From assembly GCA_022788085.1 (NCBI GenBank), contig JALEWA010000111.1, forward strand, positions 1 through 37,334: 37,334 nucleotides of DNA. The letters are read 5' to 3'. Numbering within the stretch: the first letter of the stretch is position 1; every line of letters begins with the position of its first letter. This document shows, in pieces, positions 8,655 through 17,867 of this stretch. Under the pieces are notes generated by a model, which did no database searches, was not told where the DNA came from, and saw only the letters and a program-made list of their open reading frames with translations. Made by a program: the position numbers and the translations under genes. This stretch comes from Lachnospiraceae bacterium (lineage in GTDB: Bacteria > Bacillota > Clostridia > Lachnospirales > Lachnospiraceae).

Positions 8655-10289
8655 TTAACCCATATTCTCTTTTGCTACAAGATTATCTGCACCATACATC
8701 TTACGAAGTCTTGGCTTTTCAATCTTTCCTGTTGCATTTCTTGGAATCTCTGCAAAGATAATTTCCTTTGGACGTTTATAGCGGGGAAGCTCCATGCAGA
8801 ATTCTTCGATATCTTCCTTTGTACAGGTCATACTATCCTTAATCTCAATAATAGCGGCTGTCTTCTCACCTAATCTTCTATCCGGTAAGCCGATTACTGC
8901 CACATCCTTAATCTTTTCGTAACGACGAAGGAAATCTTCAATCTGAACAGGATAAATATTCTCACCACCACTGACGATAACATCCTTCTTACGGTCTACG
9001 AGGAAATAGAAACCATCTTCATCCTGCATCGCCATATCACCGGTATATAACCAGCCATCTTTGATTGTCTCTGCCGTAGCTTCAGGATTGTTATAATAAC
9101 AGGTCATAACGCCAGGTCCCTTTACACAAAGTTCTCCGACATCGCCCCTCTTTACCTGATTACCACTCTCATCGACAATCTTACACTCCCAGCGGTATCC
9201 CGGAACACCGATTGCTCCAACCTTATGAATATTCTCCATACCAAGATGTACACAGCCTGGACCTGTAGATTCAGACAGTCCATAGTTGGTATCATACGCA
9301 TGATTTGGAAAATACTCCTTCCAGCGTTTGATCAGGGAAGGTGGTACAGGCTGCGCTCCGATATGCATCAGTCTCCACTGGTCAAGCTGATAATCCTCCA
9401 GCTTCAAATCTCCTCTGTCTAAGGCATCCAGAATATCCTGTGCCCATGGAACAAGAAGCCATACAATTGTACAGTGTTCCTTTGAGATGGTTTCCAGAAT
9501 GGTCTCCGGCTTTGTTCCTTTTAACAATACGGCTTTACTTCCAGCCACCAGGCTTCCCATCCAGTGGAACTTTGCTCCTGTATGATACAAAGGCGGAATA
9601 CACAGAAATGTATCATCGCGACTCGTTGCATGATGCTTCTGCTCCATTTCCGCAGCTTGTGTAAGGCTTAAGTGTTTATGTAAGATCGCCTTTGGGAATC
9701 CTGTTGTTCCAGAAGAAAAATAAATAGCTCCAAAATCATCATCCGTAATCTCTACATAAGGCGTTTTACTTGAGCAGTCCGCAACAAGCTCATGATAACT
9801 CTCCGCAAAGCTTGGACAGTTATCACCTACATAGATTAACAGACGTCCCTTGCTAAGGCGTTCAGCATTTGCTTCGATACGTCCGATAAAGGAAGAGCTG
9901 AATACAATCATATCGACCTCAGCAAGCTCTGCACAATACAGAATCTCATCTGCATCATATCTGAAGTTAAATGGTACTGCAATTGCACCACTCTTTAATA
10001 CCCCAAAATAAATTGGCAGCCACTCCAGACAATTATACATAATGATAGCTACCTTATCACCCTTCTTGATTCCACGGCTGATTAAAAGATTCGCAAAACG
10101 ATTTGCTTTTTCATTAAAGACACTCCATGTAATTTCTCTACGGTATGGATCAAAACGGTCAGCTTCAATGAGTTCAAATTCCTTCCATGTAATCCTTCTT
10201 GTGTCCTTCTGATCAGGACTAAGCTCTACCAATGCAACTTCATCCGGATAAAGCTTTGCATTACGCTCTAAATATTCCATTACTGGCAT
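8655..10289 (-). CDS. AMP-dependent acyl-CoA synthetase/ligase
   Basis: A 544-residue ANL-superfamily enzyme that should activate a carboxylic acid as acyl-AMP and transfer it to CoA. The P-loop-like motif is YFSSGTTGFPK, followed by PPLYHTGAKFHW, the adenine motif YGLSEST, GWLYTGDMA, the hinge DRKKDVIVSGGENIYPVQIE and the catalytic Lys motif NATGKIEKP. All core motifs are intact. The N-terminal part holds two similar strings (RRITWKEFE and RREITWSVFN, about residues 31-60), a possible small internal duplication. Acyl specificity is unknown; medium-chain or aryl acids are plausible given the two nearby arylacetyl-CoA ligases. GGAAGG supports the ATG used. It is transcribed alone. Confidence 0.88.
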   Translation of the reverse strand: MPVMEYLERNAKLYPDEVALVELSPDQKDTRRITWKEFELIEADRFDPYRREITWSVFNEKANRFANLLISRGIKKGDKVAIIMYNCLEWLPIYFGVLKSGAIAVPFNFRYDADEILYCAELAEVDMIVFSSSFIGRIEANAERLSKGRLLIYVGDNCPSFAESYHELVADCSSKTPYVEITDDDFGAIYFSSGTTGFPKAILHKHLSLTQAAEMEQKHHATSRDDTFLCIPPLYHTGAKFHWMGSLVAGSKAVLLKGTKPETILETISKEHCTIVWLLVPWAQDILDALDRGDLKLEDYQLDQWRLMHIGAQPVPPSLIKRWKEYFPNHAYDTNYGLSESTGPGCVHLGMENIHKVGAIGVPGYRWECKIVDESGNQVKRGDVGELCVKGPGVMTCYYNNPEATAETIKDGWLYTGDMAMQDEDGFYFLVDRKKDVIVSGGENIYPVQIEDFLRRYEKIKDVAVIGLPDRRLGEKTAAIIEIKDSMTCTKEDIEEFCMELPRYKRPKEIIFAEIPRNATGKIEKPRLRKMYGADNLVAKENMG

Positions 10290-10386
10290 AATCTCTTGTT
10301 CCTTCCCACCGGCTGTTTTCCCCCTGCCGGATTTGCCCCAATATTTCGAATTATCGCACTTTATTACGTTAACCCGTCTAATTATT

Positions 10387-10415
10387 AAAGTACCATATCT
10401 CTATAAGAAAGTCAA
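10387..10415 (-). promoter_or_regulatory. Candidate promoter of the acyl-CoA ligase gene
   Basis: On the minus strand TTGACT (10415-10410) is followed after 17 bases by TACTTT (10392-10387), a weak -10. It lies about 100 bases upstream of the start codon in the divergent spacer shared with the MATE gene. Confidence 0.4.
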
Positions 10416-10440
10416 CGAACGCTATCCTGCATTCCACCCC

Positions 10441-10469
10441 TTGAAAAAGTAACAACATAGGAATAAAAT
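10441..10469 (+). promoter_or_regulatory. Promoter of the MATE transporter gene
   Basis: TTGAAA (10441-10446), a 17-base spacer and TAAAAT (10464-10469). The expected start near 10476 would leave the ATG at 10478 without a leader, which favours the ATG at 10511 as the real start codon. Confidence 0.6.
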
Positions 10470-10510
10470 AATTTGGAATGTTTATATACGAAAGGACATG
10501 GTGCTATATC

Positions 10511-11869
10511 ATGGGAAACGAAAAACAGGATCTGACCAGAGGATCTCTCGGAAAACAAATTTTATTATTCAGCCTGCCATTAATCTTATCCAATCTGTTG
10601 CAGGTTCTATTTAATATGGCTGACATTGCAGTTGTTGGACAATTTGCCGGTAGCATTGCTCTTGGAGCCGTTGGTTCGACAACTACTCTTGTTACCCTTT
10701 TTACCGGGGCTTTGATAGGCTTATCCGGTGGAATCAATGTGCTTGTGGCACTTCATATCGGTTCCAGGAATCCAAAGGCAGTAAAGGAAACCTCTCACTC
10801 TGCCGCTTTTTTTAGTTTACTTGCCGGATTGCTTTTTTTATTGATTGGTATCCTTTTCTCTCATTCCATTTTATCCATTATGAATACCAAACAGGAATTA
10901 ATCGGTGATGCCACACTTTATCTTCGCATCTATTTTCTTGGCATGCCTGCCCTTGCCATTTATAATTGGGGAAATGCCGTATTCAGTGCTGCCGGTGATA
11001 CGAAGCGCCCACTGCGTTATCTTACCATCGCCGGCATTCTAAACATTATATTGAATCTGTTCTTTGTCATTGTGTGTAATCTGGGTGTTGTAGGTGTTGC
11101 TCTTGCCAGTGTGATTTCACAATATCTGTCTGCCATTCTGATTCTGCATGCACTTTGTCGCAGTAAGGAATCTTATGGACTTTCACTCAAGGAACTTCAA
11201 ATCAAAAAGGACAAGCTTCTTGCCATTGCACGAATTGGCGTCCCTGCCGCTATGCAGAATATCATTTTCCAATTTGCCAATCTTTTCGTACAAGTAGGTA
11301 TCAATTCCTTTGATGCCATTACGGTAGCCGGTAACTCTGCCGCTGCTAACGCTGACGGACTTGTTTATGATGTCATGGCTGCCTTCTATACTGCTTGCGG
11401 AAGTTTTATTGGACAAAATTATGGTGCCAACAACAAGAAGCGGATTCTGAAAAGCTATTTTATAAGCCTTGCTTATTCCTTTTTTGCAGGACTAATCCTT
11501 GGCGTATCACTGGTTATCGTTGGTCATGGCTTCCTTAGTTTATTTACAAAAGATACTGCTGTTATAGAAGCCGGTATGTATCGACTGACTGTTATGGGAC
11601 TTTCCTATGCAATTTCTTCATTTATGGATTGTAGCATAGCAGCCTCCAGAGGTCTTGGAGAAACAATTATTCCAACCCTTATCGTTATTCTGGGATCTTG
11701 TATCTTCCGCGTTATATGGATTTACACCGTATTTGCTTATTTTCGTACGGTACCTTCCCTGTATCTTCTGTATTCTATTTCATGGACAATTACGGCAATT
11801 GCCGAAATCATATATTTTGCATACTTATACAGAAAATCTATGCAAAAGATGCAAAATAACACAATATAA
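10511..11869 (+). CDS. MATE-family multidrug/organic cation efflux transporter
   Basis: A 452-residue polytopic membrane protein with about 12 hydrophobic segments in two homologous halves. The N-terminus is typical of MATE proteins (DLTRGSLGKQILLFSLPLILSNLLQ, in which the first helix begins), followed by NMADIAVVGQFAG; the second half opens with IARIGVPAAMQN. It should extrude drugs or small organic molecules in exchange for Na+ or H+. I chose the ATG at 10511 over the in-frame ATG at 10478 because the predicted transcription start leaves no leader for the latter; AAAGGA lies 14 bases upstream, which is a long spacing. It sits 66 bases before iorA with no strong terminator between, so read-through into the IOR cassette is possible. 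Confidence 0.87.
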   Translation: MGNEKQDLTRGSLGKQILLFSLPLILSNLLQVLFNMADIAVVGQFAGSIALGAVGSTTTLVTLFTGALIGLSGGINVLVALHIGSRNPKAVKETSHSAAFFSLLAGLLFLLIGILFSHSILSIMNTKQELIGDATLYLRIYFLGMPALAIYNWGNAVFSAAGDTKRPLRYLTIAGILNIILNLFFVIVCNLGVVGVALASVISQYLSAILILHALCRSKESYGLSLKELQIKKDKLLAIARIGVPAAMQNIIFQFANLFVQVGINSFDAITVAGNSAAANADGLVYDVMAAFYTACGSFIGQNYGANNKKRILKSYFISLAYSFFAGLILGVSLVIVGHGFLSLFTKDTAVIEAGMYRLTVMGLSYAISSFMDCSIAASRGLGETIIPTLIVILGSCIFRVIWIYTVFAYFRTVPSLYLLYSISWTITAIAEIIYFAYLYRKSMQKMQNNTI

Positions 11870-11871
11870 TG

Positions 11872-11901
11872 CTGGATTTCCAGTATACATAATGTTATAC
11901 T
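11872..11901 (+). promoter_or_regulatory. Candidate promoter of IOR cassette 1 with palindrome
   Basis: An extended -10, TGT-TATACT (11893-11901), lies 34 bases upstream of the iorA ATG; no good -35 is visible. The small palindrome CTGGA-TT-TCCAG (11872-11883) lies where the -35 would be and could bind an activator or repressor. Confidence 0.35.
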
Positions 11902-11935
11902 CATGAAAATAAAACGCATTTTATGGAGGTTCTCT

Positions 11936-13762
11936 ATGCACAACGAATTTTTAATGGGCAATGAGGCAATTGCCCTAGGTGCCATCGCTGCCGGTGTTAA
12001 TCTGGTATCCGGTTATCCCGGTACTCCTTCTACTGAGGTTCTCGAAACCTTTGCCAAAAAACGTGGAGACGGACAATATGTAGAATGGTCCGTTAATGAA
12101 AAGGTTGCCCTTGAGGTTGCTGCCGGTGCTGCCTACTCCGGTGCCCGAACCATGGTAACCATGAAGCAGGTAGGATTAAATGTTGCATCCGATCCGCTCA
12201 TGAGTCTTGCCTATATTGGAATCAAAGGAGGAATGGTCATCCTTGTAGCGGACGATCCGGGACCCGTATCTTCGCAGACAGAGCAGGATACCAGACACTT
12301 CAGTGCCTTTTCCAAGCTCCCATGTTTCGATCCTTCCTCTGCCCAGGAAGCATATGAAATGGTGCAGGATGCCTTTGCCTATTCCGAAAAATATGGCACA
12401 CCTGTCTTCTTAAGACCGACAACCCGTGTATGCCATGGCTATGCCTCCATCACTGTTAAGGATTCTGAAGAATATGAATTACATACACCGGAAGGATTTA
12501 TCAAGGATTCCAATCGATGGGTTATCTTTCCACGCCTCTCCTATCAAAACCATATAAAAATTGAAGCCCGCAATGAAGAACTGGCTCTTGACTTCTCTAA
12601 TTATGAAAAGAATAAAATTCTTCCGGCTTCTGACGAATATAAGAATTGCAGAAAAGGTATCGCTTCCGGCGGCATCAGCTTTACCTATGCCATGGAAGCT
12701 GCAAAGCAGCTCGGTGAACTTCGTCATCTCAAGGTATCTACACCGCATCCCTTCCCTGAGCAGCTTGCTTTACGCTTCTTAGAAGGTCTTGATGAGGTTC
12801 TGTGTCTGGAAGAGCTGGACCCGGTTATTGAACGCGAGCTTACTTATATTTGTGGAAAACATCATCTTCCGGTAAAAATTATTGGAAAGCTTACCCATGA
12901 TGTTAAAAATGCCGGTGAAAATACAAGAGACAGTGTTTTGCAAAATATTGCCGCATTCTTAGGAAAAGGACTTCCAAAGGCAGCTTCTCCGGAAACACCT
13001 CCTGCCCTTCCTGTACGTCCGCCCGTACTATGCGCCGGGTGTCCGCACCGTGCCTCTTTCTATGCTGTAAAAAAGGCAATGAAGGGTAAGAAGACTATTT
13101 TTTGTGGTGATATCGGCTGCTATACACTAGGAAATGCCATGCCACTTGATATGGTAGATACTTGTCTGTGTATGGGTGCCGGTCTTGGTATTGCACAGGG
13201 AGTTGGCAAGATTGAGCCTGATACGACCTGCTTTGCCTTCGTCGGTGACTCGACCTTTTTCGCTTCTGCAATTACAGGAGTTGTAAATGCAGTTTATAAT
13301 CAGGCTGATATGACTCTCATTATACTGGATAACTCAACAACTGCCATGACAGGTCATCAGCCTCATCCGGGAACCGGTCAGACTATGATGGGGGATATCG
13401 TAGCTAAGATTGATATGGAAGCTGTACTTCGAGGTATCGGACTCACTGTTGTAGAAACCGTTAATCCTCTGGAACATGAAACCGCCGTTTCCTGTGTGCA
13501 GCGTATTGCTTCCCAGCCGGGTGTCAAAGCGATTATCTTTAAGTCGCCTTGCATAGCCATTGTCAAGCCGGAAAAGAGTATGCAGGTAGACCAAAACATC
13601 TGTATCGGCTGTAATAAATGTATCAACGAAATTGGCTGTCCTGCTCTGATTAGGGAAAATGGCAAAGTTACCATTGATGCTTCCTTATGTACCGGATGTA
13701 CACTTTGCAGCCAGCTTTGTCCTATGAAAGCGATTCAAAAGGGAGGTAACATGCATGAATAA
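11936..13762 (+). CDS. iorA: Indolepyruvate:ferredoxin oxidoreductase, alpha subunit (cassette 1)
   Basis: A 608-residue large subunit of IOR, which oxidatively decarboxylates aryl pyruvates to arylacetyl-CoA and reduces ferredoxin. In order: the pyrimidine-binding domain (VSGYPGTPSTEVLE, NEKVALEVAAGAA), a middle domain, the CAGCPHRASFYAVK motif, the TPP-binding region (GDIGCYTLG, then GDSTFFASAITG and ILDNSTTAMTGHQ), and a C-terminal pair of 4Fe-4S motifs (CIGCNKC...GCP and CTGCTLCSQLCP). The start at 11936 is chosen because GGAGG lies at the right distance; an in-frame ATG at 11903 has no such site. Its stop overlaps iorB by 8 bases. It is only moderately similar to the second iorA at 27622-29361. 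Confidence 0.93.
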   Translation: MHNEFLMGNEAIALGAIAAGVNLVSGYPGTPSTEVLETFAKKRGDGQYVEWSVNEKVALEVAAGAAYSGARTMVTMKQVGLNVASDPLMSLAYIGIKGGMVILVADDPGPVSSQTEQDTRHFSAFSKLPCFDPSSAQEAYEMVQDAFAYSEKYGTPVFLRPTTRVCHGYASITVKDSEEYELHTPEGFIKDSNRWVIFPRLSYQNHIKIEARNEELALDFSNYEKNKILPASDEYKNCRKGIASGGISFTYAMEAAKQLGELRHLKVSTPHPFPEQLALRFLEGLDEVLCLEELDPVIERELTYICGKHHLPVKIIGKLTHDVKNAGENTRDSVLQNIAAFLGKGLPKAASPETPPALPVRPPVLCAGCPHRASFYAVKKAMKGKKTIFCGDIGCYTLGNAMPLDMVDTCLCMGAGLGIAQGVGKIEPDTTCFAFVGDSTFFASAITGVVNAVYNQADMTLIILDNSTTAMTGHQPHPGTGQTMMGDIVAKIDMEAVLRGIGLTVVETVNPLEHETAVSCVQRIASQPGVKAIIFKSPCIAIVKPEKSMQVDQNICIGCNKCINEIGCPALIRENGKVTIDASLCTGCTLCSQLCPMKAIQKGGNMHE

Positions 13763-14339
13763 AAATATTGTCTTATGTGGTGTTGGCGGTCAGGGAACCG
13801 TCCTTGCCTCCAAGCTGATTGCTGCAGCAGCCATGGCAAAAAATATTCCTGTTATGAGCGCTGAAACAATTGGAATGGCACAAAGAGGAGGAAGCGTATT
13901 CAGTCATCTTCGTATGGGTGAAAATCTCTACTCTCCCATGATTGCTGAGCATACTGCCGATCTTATCCTTGGATTTGAACCCGGTGAAACAGTCCGTATG
14001 CTTCCCTATTTGAAGGAGGACGGTCAGGTCGTTGTCAGTTCCCGTGCCATTATGCCGGTTACAGCTACCCTTTCCGGAGCTTCTTACTGTGGTGAAGACA
14101 TGTTGACTTACTTAAGAAAGAATATTAAGAATCTTCTAATTGTCGATACCGAAAAAGCATGTATGGAAATTGGCTCCCCTAAGGTCATGAATATCCTCCT
14201 GCTTGGTGCTGCTGTGGAAAGTGGTGCACTTGGTTTAGATGAAGAGGATCTTAAAAATGCGATTCGTTCAAAGCTCCCCGAAAGGTTCCATGAGCTGAAT
14301 TTTACAGCACTTTCCTATGTAAAGAACCATATGAATTAA
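13755..14339 (+). CDS. iorB: Indolepyruvate:ferredoxin oxidoreductase, beta subunit (cassette 1)
   Basis: A 194-residue gamma/beta-type subunit of the 2-oxoacid:ferredoxin oxidoreductase family. It carries the N-terminal GVGGQGTVLASKLIA motif and AETIGMAQRGGSVFSHLRMG, both diagnostic of IorB. It forms the active enzyme with IorA. Translation is probably coupled: the ATG overlaps the end of iorA (ATGAATAA), with GGGAGG upstream inside iorA. Full length for the family, with no defects visible. Confidence 0.93.
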   Translation: MNKNIVLCGVGGQGTVLASKLIAAAAMAKNIPVMSAETIGMAQRGGSVFSHLRMGENLYSPMIAEHTADLILGFEPGETVRMLPYLKEDGQVVVSSRAIMPVTATLSGASYCGEDMLTYLRKNIKNLLIVDTEKACMEIGSPKVMNILLLGAAVESGALGLDEEDLKNAIRSKLPERFHELNFTALSYVKNHMN

Positions 14340-14378
14340 CCCTTTATAGCTAAAGCAACATGAAAGAAGGTATAAACT

Positions 14379-15614
14379 ATGCAGATTTCAGAAAAACAGA
14401 TTCAACAAGTAAACAACCAGATACAACGCTTAGTTGCTGCCGGAAGCTTCTATGGGAAAAAGCTTGCCGAGGCAGGAATCAGCGGCGTAAGCTCCTGCGA
14501 AGACTTTACAAAGCTTCCTTTCTCCGAAAAGAATGACCTGCGTGAAGCTTATCCGCTTGGATTGATGACTGCTCCTGAAGAGGATATCGTAAGAATCCAC
14601 TCTTCCTCCGGCACAACCGGTCTTCCGGTCATTATCCCTTATACAGCTAAGGATGTTGATGACTGGGCAATTATGTTCAAGCGTTGCTATGAAATGGCCG
14701 GCATTACAAAGCTCGATCGTATTCAGGTAACTCCCGGATATGGATTATGGACAGCAGGTATTGGCTTTCAGAATGGTGCTGAGAAGCTTGGTTCTATGGT
14801 AATCCCTATGGGACCCGGTAATACCGATAAACAGCTACAGATGATGATGGATATGAAATCTACCGTTCTTTGTTCCACCTCTTCTTATGCGCTTCTGCTT
14901 GCGGAAGAAATTGAAAAAAGAGGTATTAAAGATAAGATTCATCTGAAAAAAGGTGTCATCGGTTCCGAACGCTGGGGTGAAAAGATGCGTAAGCGTATTT
15001 CTGAAGAACTTGGCATTGAGCTATATGATATCTATGGCTTAACGGAAATCTACGGTCCCGGTATCGGTATCAGTTGTAAATATGACTGCGGTATGCATTA
15101 TTGGGATGATTATATCTATATTGAAATTATCGACCCTGTTACATTGAAGCCGGTTCCTGATGGTGAAATGGGTGAAATCGTAATTACTACCCTTGTGAAA
15201 GAAGGTGCGCCATTGATTCGTTATCGTACCCATGACCTGTCCCGTATCATTCCGGGTGTCTGTGAATGTGGCAGCCCATATCCTCGTCTTGATGTCATTA
15301 TGGGTAGAACAGATGATATGATGAAGATTAAGGGTGTTAATGTATTTCCAAGCCAGATTGAAGAAGTTCTTCGTGAATTCCCTGAAGTTTCCAGTGAATA
15401 CCAGATTCGTATCTCACATCTTGATGGCAAGGATACCATGCGTATCTATGTGGAGACAAATGGAACCGTTGACTTTGCTGACTTAAGCCGGCGCATTGCA
15501 GAAAAGGTAAAGAGCCGCATTGGCTTCACACCACTTGTTAAGGTTGTCGAGCTTGGTGTCCTGCCAAGAAGTGAGAAGAAATCAAAACGTGTCATTGATG
15601 AGCGTTATGAATAA
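14379..15614 (+). CDS. paaK: PaaK-type arylacetate-CoA ligase (cassette 1)
   Basis: A 411-residue AMP-forming ligase of the phenylacetate-CoA ligase family. Motifs are HSSSGTTGLPV (phosphate loop), DIYGLTEIYGPG (adenine motif), LIRYRTHDLSRI (ribose Asp), the Cys motif CECGSPYPR, GRTDDMMKIKGVNVFPSQIEE (hinge), and a C-terminal catalytic Lys in SEKKSKRVIDER. It interconverts an arylacetate and its CoA ester, complementing the IOR encoded just upstream. Compared with the paralogue at 25674-26981 it lacks about 20 N-terminal residues; AAGAAGG before the ATG supports this shorter start. Last gene of the cassette, followed by a strong terminator. Confidence 0.9.
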   Translation: MQISEKQIQQVNNQIQRLVAAGSFYGKKLAEAGISGVSSCEDFTKLPFSEKNDLREAYPLGLMTAPEEDIVRIHSSSGTTGLPVIIPYTAKDVDDWAIMFKRCYEMAGITKLDRIQVTPGYGLWTAGIGFQNGAEKLGSMVIPMGPGNTDKQLQMMMDMKSTVLCSTSSYALLLAEEIEKRGIKDKIHLKKGVIGSERWGEKMRKRISEELGIELYDIYGLTEIYGPGIGISCKYDCGMHYWDDYIYIEIIDPVTLKPVPDGEMGEIVITTLVKEGAPLIRYRTHDLSRIIPGVCECGSPYPRLDVIMGRTDDMMKIKGVNVFPSQIEEVLREFPEVSSEYQIRISHLDGKDTMRIYVETNGTVDFADLSRRIAEKVKSRIGFTPLVKVVELGVLPRSEKKSKRVIDERYE

Positions 15615-15635
15615 GTTTTTTATCCAGTAACCAAT

Positions 15636-15700
15636 ACAGATTCATAATATAGTCCTAAGAAGTAACATATAGACTATATTGTGAATCTGTTTTATTTTAT
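15636..15700 (+). terminator. Terminator of IOR cassette 1
   Basis: A 19-base stem (15636-15654 with 15672-15690, only one G-U pair) is followed by TTTATTTTAT. It separates the IOR cassette from the leuA-like gene. Confidence 0.85.
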
Positions 15701-15719
15701 CCGTAATCTTCGAATATTA

Positions 15720-15794
15720 AATATCATCAATAAAATAGATTAAATATAATCATTCTATTATTCATCTTTCTGTAGTAAAATAATATCATCAATA
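15720..15794 (+). promoter_or_regulatory. Exact direct repeat and candidate promoter upstream of the LeuA-AraC gene
   Basis: AATATCATCAATA occurs at 15720-15732 and again at 15782-15794, 62 bases apart start to start (close to six helical turns). The second copy runs into the palindrome TCAATATTGA. A weak promoter, TTCTAT (15753-15758), 17 bases, TAAAAT (15776-15781), lies between the copies. AraC-family proteins commonly bind direct repeats, and the gene that follows encodes such a domain, so autoregulation is a natural inference. Confidence 0.5.
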
Positions 15795-15831
15795 TTGATA
15801 TATTTTAATATACGTAAAAAGAGGGATGATT

Positions 15832-17820
15832 ATGAAAAATGTGAAAAAATATCAACGTCAATACTTTCTGCCCCCGGTTGACAGCTTCGACTGGGTAAAA
15901 AAGGATTATATAGAAAAGGCTCCTATCTGGTGCTCTGTTGACCTAAGAGATGGCAATCAGGCTCTGATTGAGCCAATGGGCTTGGAAGAAAAGATAGAAT
16001 TCTTTCAATTGTTAGTAAACATCGGTTTTAAAGAAATCGAGGTCGGCTTTCCTGCCGCTTCTGAAACAGAGTTTGATTTTATTCGTGCTTTAATAGAACG
16101 GAATATGATTCCTGATGATGTTACCATTCAGGTATTAACACAGGCAAGAGAACATATTATCCGCAAAACCTTTGAAGCACTGAAAGGTGCTCCACGCGCT
16201 GTCGTTCATTTATACAACTCCACTTCAGTAGCACAAAGGGAACAGGTCTTCAAAAAAGATAAGGAACAGATCAAGAAACTTGCTGTAGATGGTGCTGCCC
16301 TGTTAAAATCACTTGCTGATGAAACAGACGGTAACTTCTCTTTTGAATACAGCCCTGAAAGTTTTCACGGAACAGAGGTTGACTATGCATTAGAAGTCTG
16401 CAATGCTGTACTTGATGTATGGCAGCCTGATTCTGAGCATAAGGCTATCATTAATATTCCGGCTACGGTAGAAACAGCAATGCCGCATGTATTTGCTTCG
16501 CAAATCGAATACATCAGTAAAAACCTGAAATACCGTGACCATGTTGTTCTTAGCATCCACCCACATAATGACCGTGGCTGTGGGGTCAGTGATACGGAAC
16601 TTGGCATTCTTGCAGGAGCCGACCGCGTGGAAGGAACCTTATTTGGAAATGGTGAGCGTACCGGTAATGTCGATATCATCACTGTTGCCATGAACCTCTT
16701 CTCCTACGGTATCGAACCCGAGCTTAATTTTACAGATATGCCTGCCATCCGTGAAACCTATGAACGCCTGACGAAAATGCATGTCTACGAAAGACAGCCT
16801 TATGCCGGTGACTTAGTATTTACTGCCTTTTCCGGTTCTCATCAGGATGCGATTGCAAAAGGTATGGCATGGCGTGATGAAAAGAAGGAAGAATATTGGA
16901 CAGTTCCCTATCTTCCAATCGATCCTATGGACGTTGGAAGAACGTATGATGCTGATGTGATCCGCATCAACAGCCAGTCTGGTAAGGGTGGGATTTCTTA
17001 TATCCTGAAGCAGAATTTCTCAATTTCAATACCTGAAAAGATGCGTGAAGAGGTCGGTTATGCCGTAAAACAGGTATCCGATGAGGAACATAAGGAACTT
17101 TCTCCACAGTGGGTATATGAAATCTTCACGGAAAACTACGTAAATTACACACCAAACTTTACCATTACCGAATGTCATTTCCGTCAGGAAAATGGTATTA
17201 TGGCTGAGGCTACGATTTCCTGTGGTGAGAAAAAGACCATCGTAGATGCAAACGGAAACGGTCGCCTTGATGCGGTAAGCAATATTATCAAGCAATACTT
17301 TGAAATCAGCTATGAGTTATCCGTTTATGAAGAACATGCACTCTCCAAAGGTTCTTCTTCCAAAGCAATGGCATTTGTTGGTATTCTTTGCAATGGCAAA
17401 AGCTATTGGGGGGCTGGCATTGACGAAGATATCATCAAGGCTTCCATTCATGCACTTGTAGTAGCTGTCAATAAGCTTCCTCAGGTACAGAATGATGAAA
17501 ATGTAAAAGATGACCGTCTGATTACGATGCTCAACTACATTCAGACAAATTATCAGACCGTTACCTTAGAAGATATGGCAAATGAGTTCCATCTCTCCAC
17601 ACCATATATCTCTAAATACATCAAGGACAAGTCCGGTAAGACCTTTGGCGAGCATGTAACTCAGATTCGTTTAAAACGTGCAAAGACCTTACTGAAAAAT
17701 GGTAACATGACCGTAGAGAATATCTCCTATGCTATTGGCTATCCCAATGCTGAGCATTTTATCCGAGTCTTTAAGAAGACCTTTAACATGACACCGATTC
17801 AATACAGGAACATGAATTGA
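15832..17820 (+). CDS. leuA: 2-isopropylmalate synthase fused to a C-terminal AraC-type HTH domain
   Basis: A 662-residue fusion. The first part is a complete yeast-type (LeuA2) 2-isopropylmalate synthase, which condenses acetyl-CoA with 2-oxoisovalerate in leucine synthesis. It shows [10 protein letters not shown] (about 37-46), the metal ligands HPHND (243-247), [10 protein letters not shown] (272-281), the [13 protein letters not shown] region, and a C-terminal allosteric leucine domain (about 425-550). Residues 560-662 are a double helix-turn-helix AraC domain: [20 protein letters not shown], then [19 protein letters not shown] and [10 protein letters not shown]. The reading frame is uninterrupted across the seam (17509). 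The start at 15832 is chosen because GAGGG abuts the earlier ATG at 15826. I infer leucine-responsive DNA binding; that is not shown by the sequence. Confidence 0.92.
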   Translation: MKNVKKYQRQYFLPPVDSFDWVKKDYIEKAPIWCSVDLRDGNQALIEPMGLEEKIEFFQLLVNIGFKEIEVGFPAASETEFDFIRALIERNMIPDDVTIQVLTQAREHIIRKTFEALKGAPRAVVHLYNSTSVAQREQVFKKDKEQIKKLAVDGAALLKSLADETDGNFSFEYSPESFHGTEVDYALEVCNAVLDVWQPDSEHKAIINIPATVETAMPHVFASQIEYISKNLKYRDHVVLSIHPHNDRGCGVSDTELGILAGADRVEGTLFGNGERTGNVDIITVAMNLFSYGIEPELNFTDMPAIRETYERLTKMHVYERQPYAGDLVFTAFSGSHQDAIAKGMAWRDEKKEEYWTVPYLPIDPMDVGRTYDADVIRINSQSGKGGISYILKQNFSISIPEKMREEVGYAVKQVSDEEHKELSPQWVYEIFTENYVNYTPNFTITECHFRQENGIMAEATISCGEKKTIVDANGNGRLDAVSNIIKQYFEISYELSVYEEHALSKGSSSKAMAFVGILCNGKSYWGAGIDEDIIKASIHALVVAVNKLPQVQNDENVKDDRLITMLNYIQTNYQTVTLEDMANEFHLSTPYISKYIKDKSGKTFGEHVTQIRLKRAKTLLKNGNMTVENISYAIGYPNAEHFIRVFKKTFNMTPIQYRNMN

Positions 17821-17867
17821 ACTGTATATTGATTGGTAAGTAATGAAATGGCTTGATATATACCAAT

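Noticed and set aside
11903-11935. Upstream start for iorA of cassette 1
   Set aside because: The ATG at 11903 overlaps the likely -10 region and lacks a ribosome site, while the ATG at 11936 follows GGAGG and begins the family homology.
15615-15831. T-box or leucine leader peptide upstream of the LeuA-AraC gene
   Set aside because: No T-box sequence, no Leu-rich short reading frame and no terminator/antiterminator pair could be found in the spacer beyond the terminator of the previous operon.
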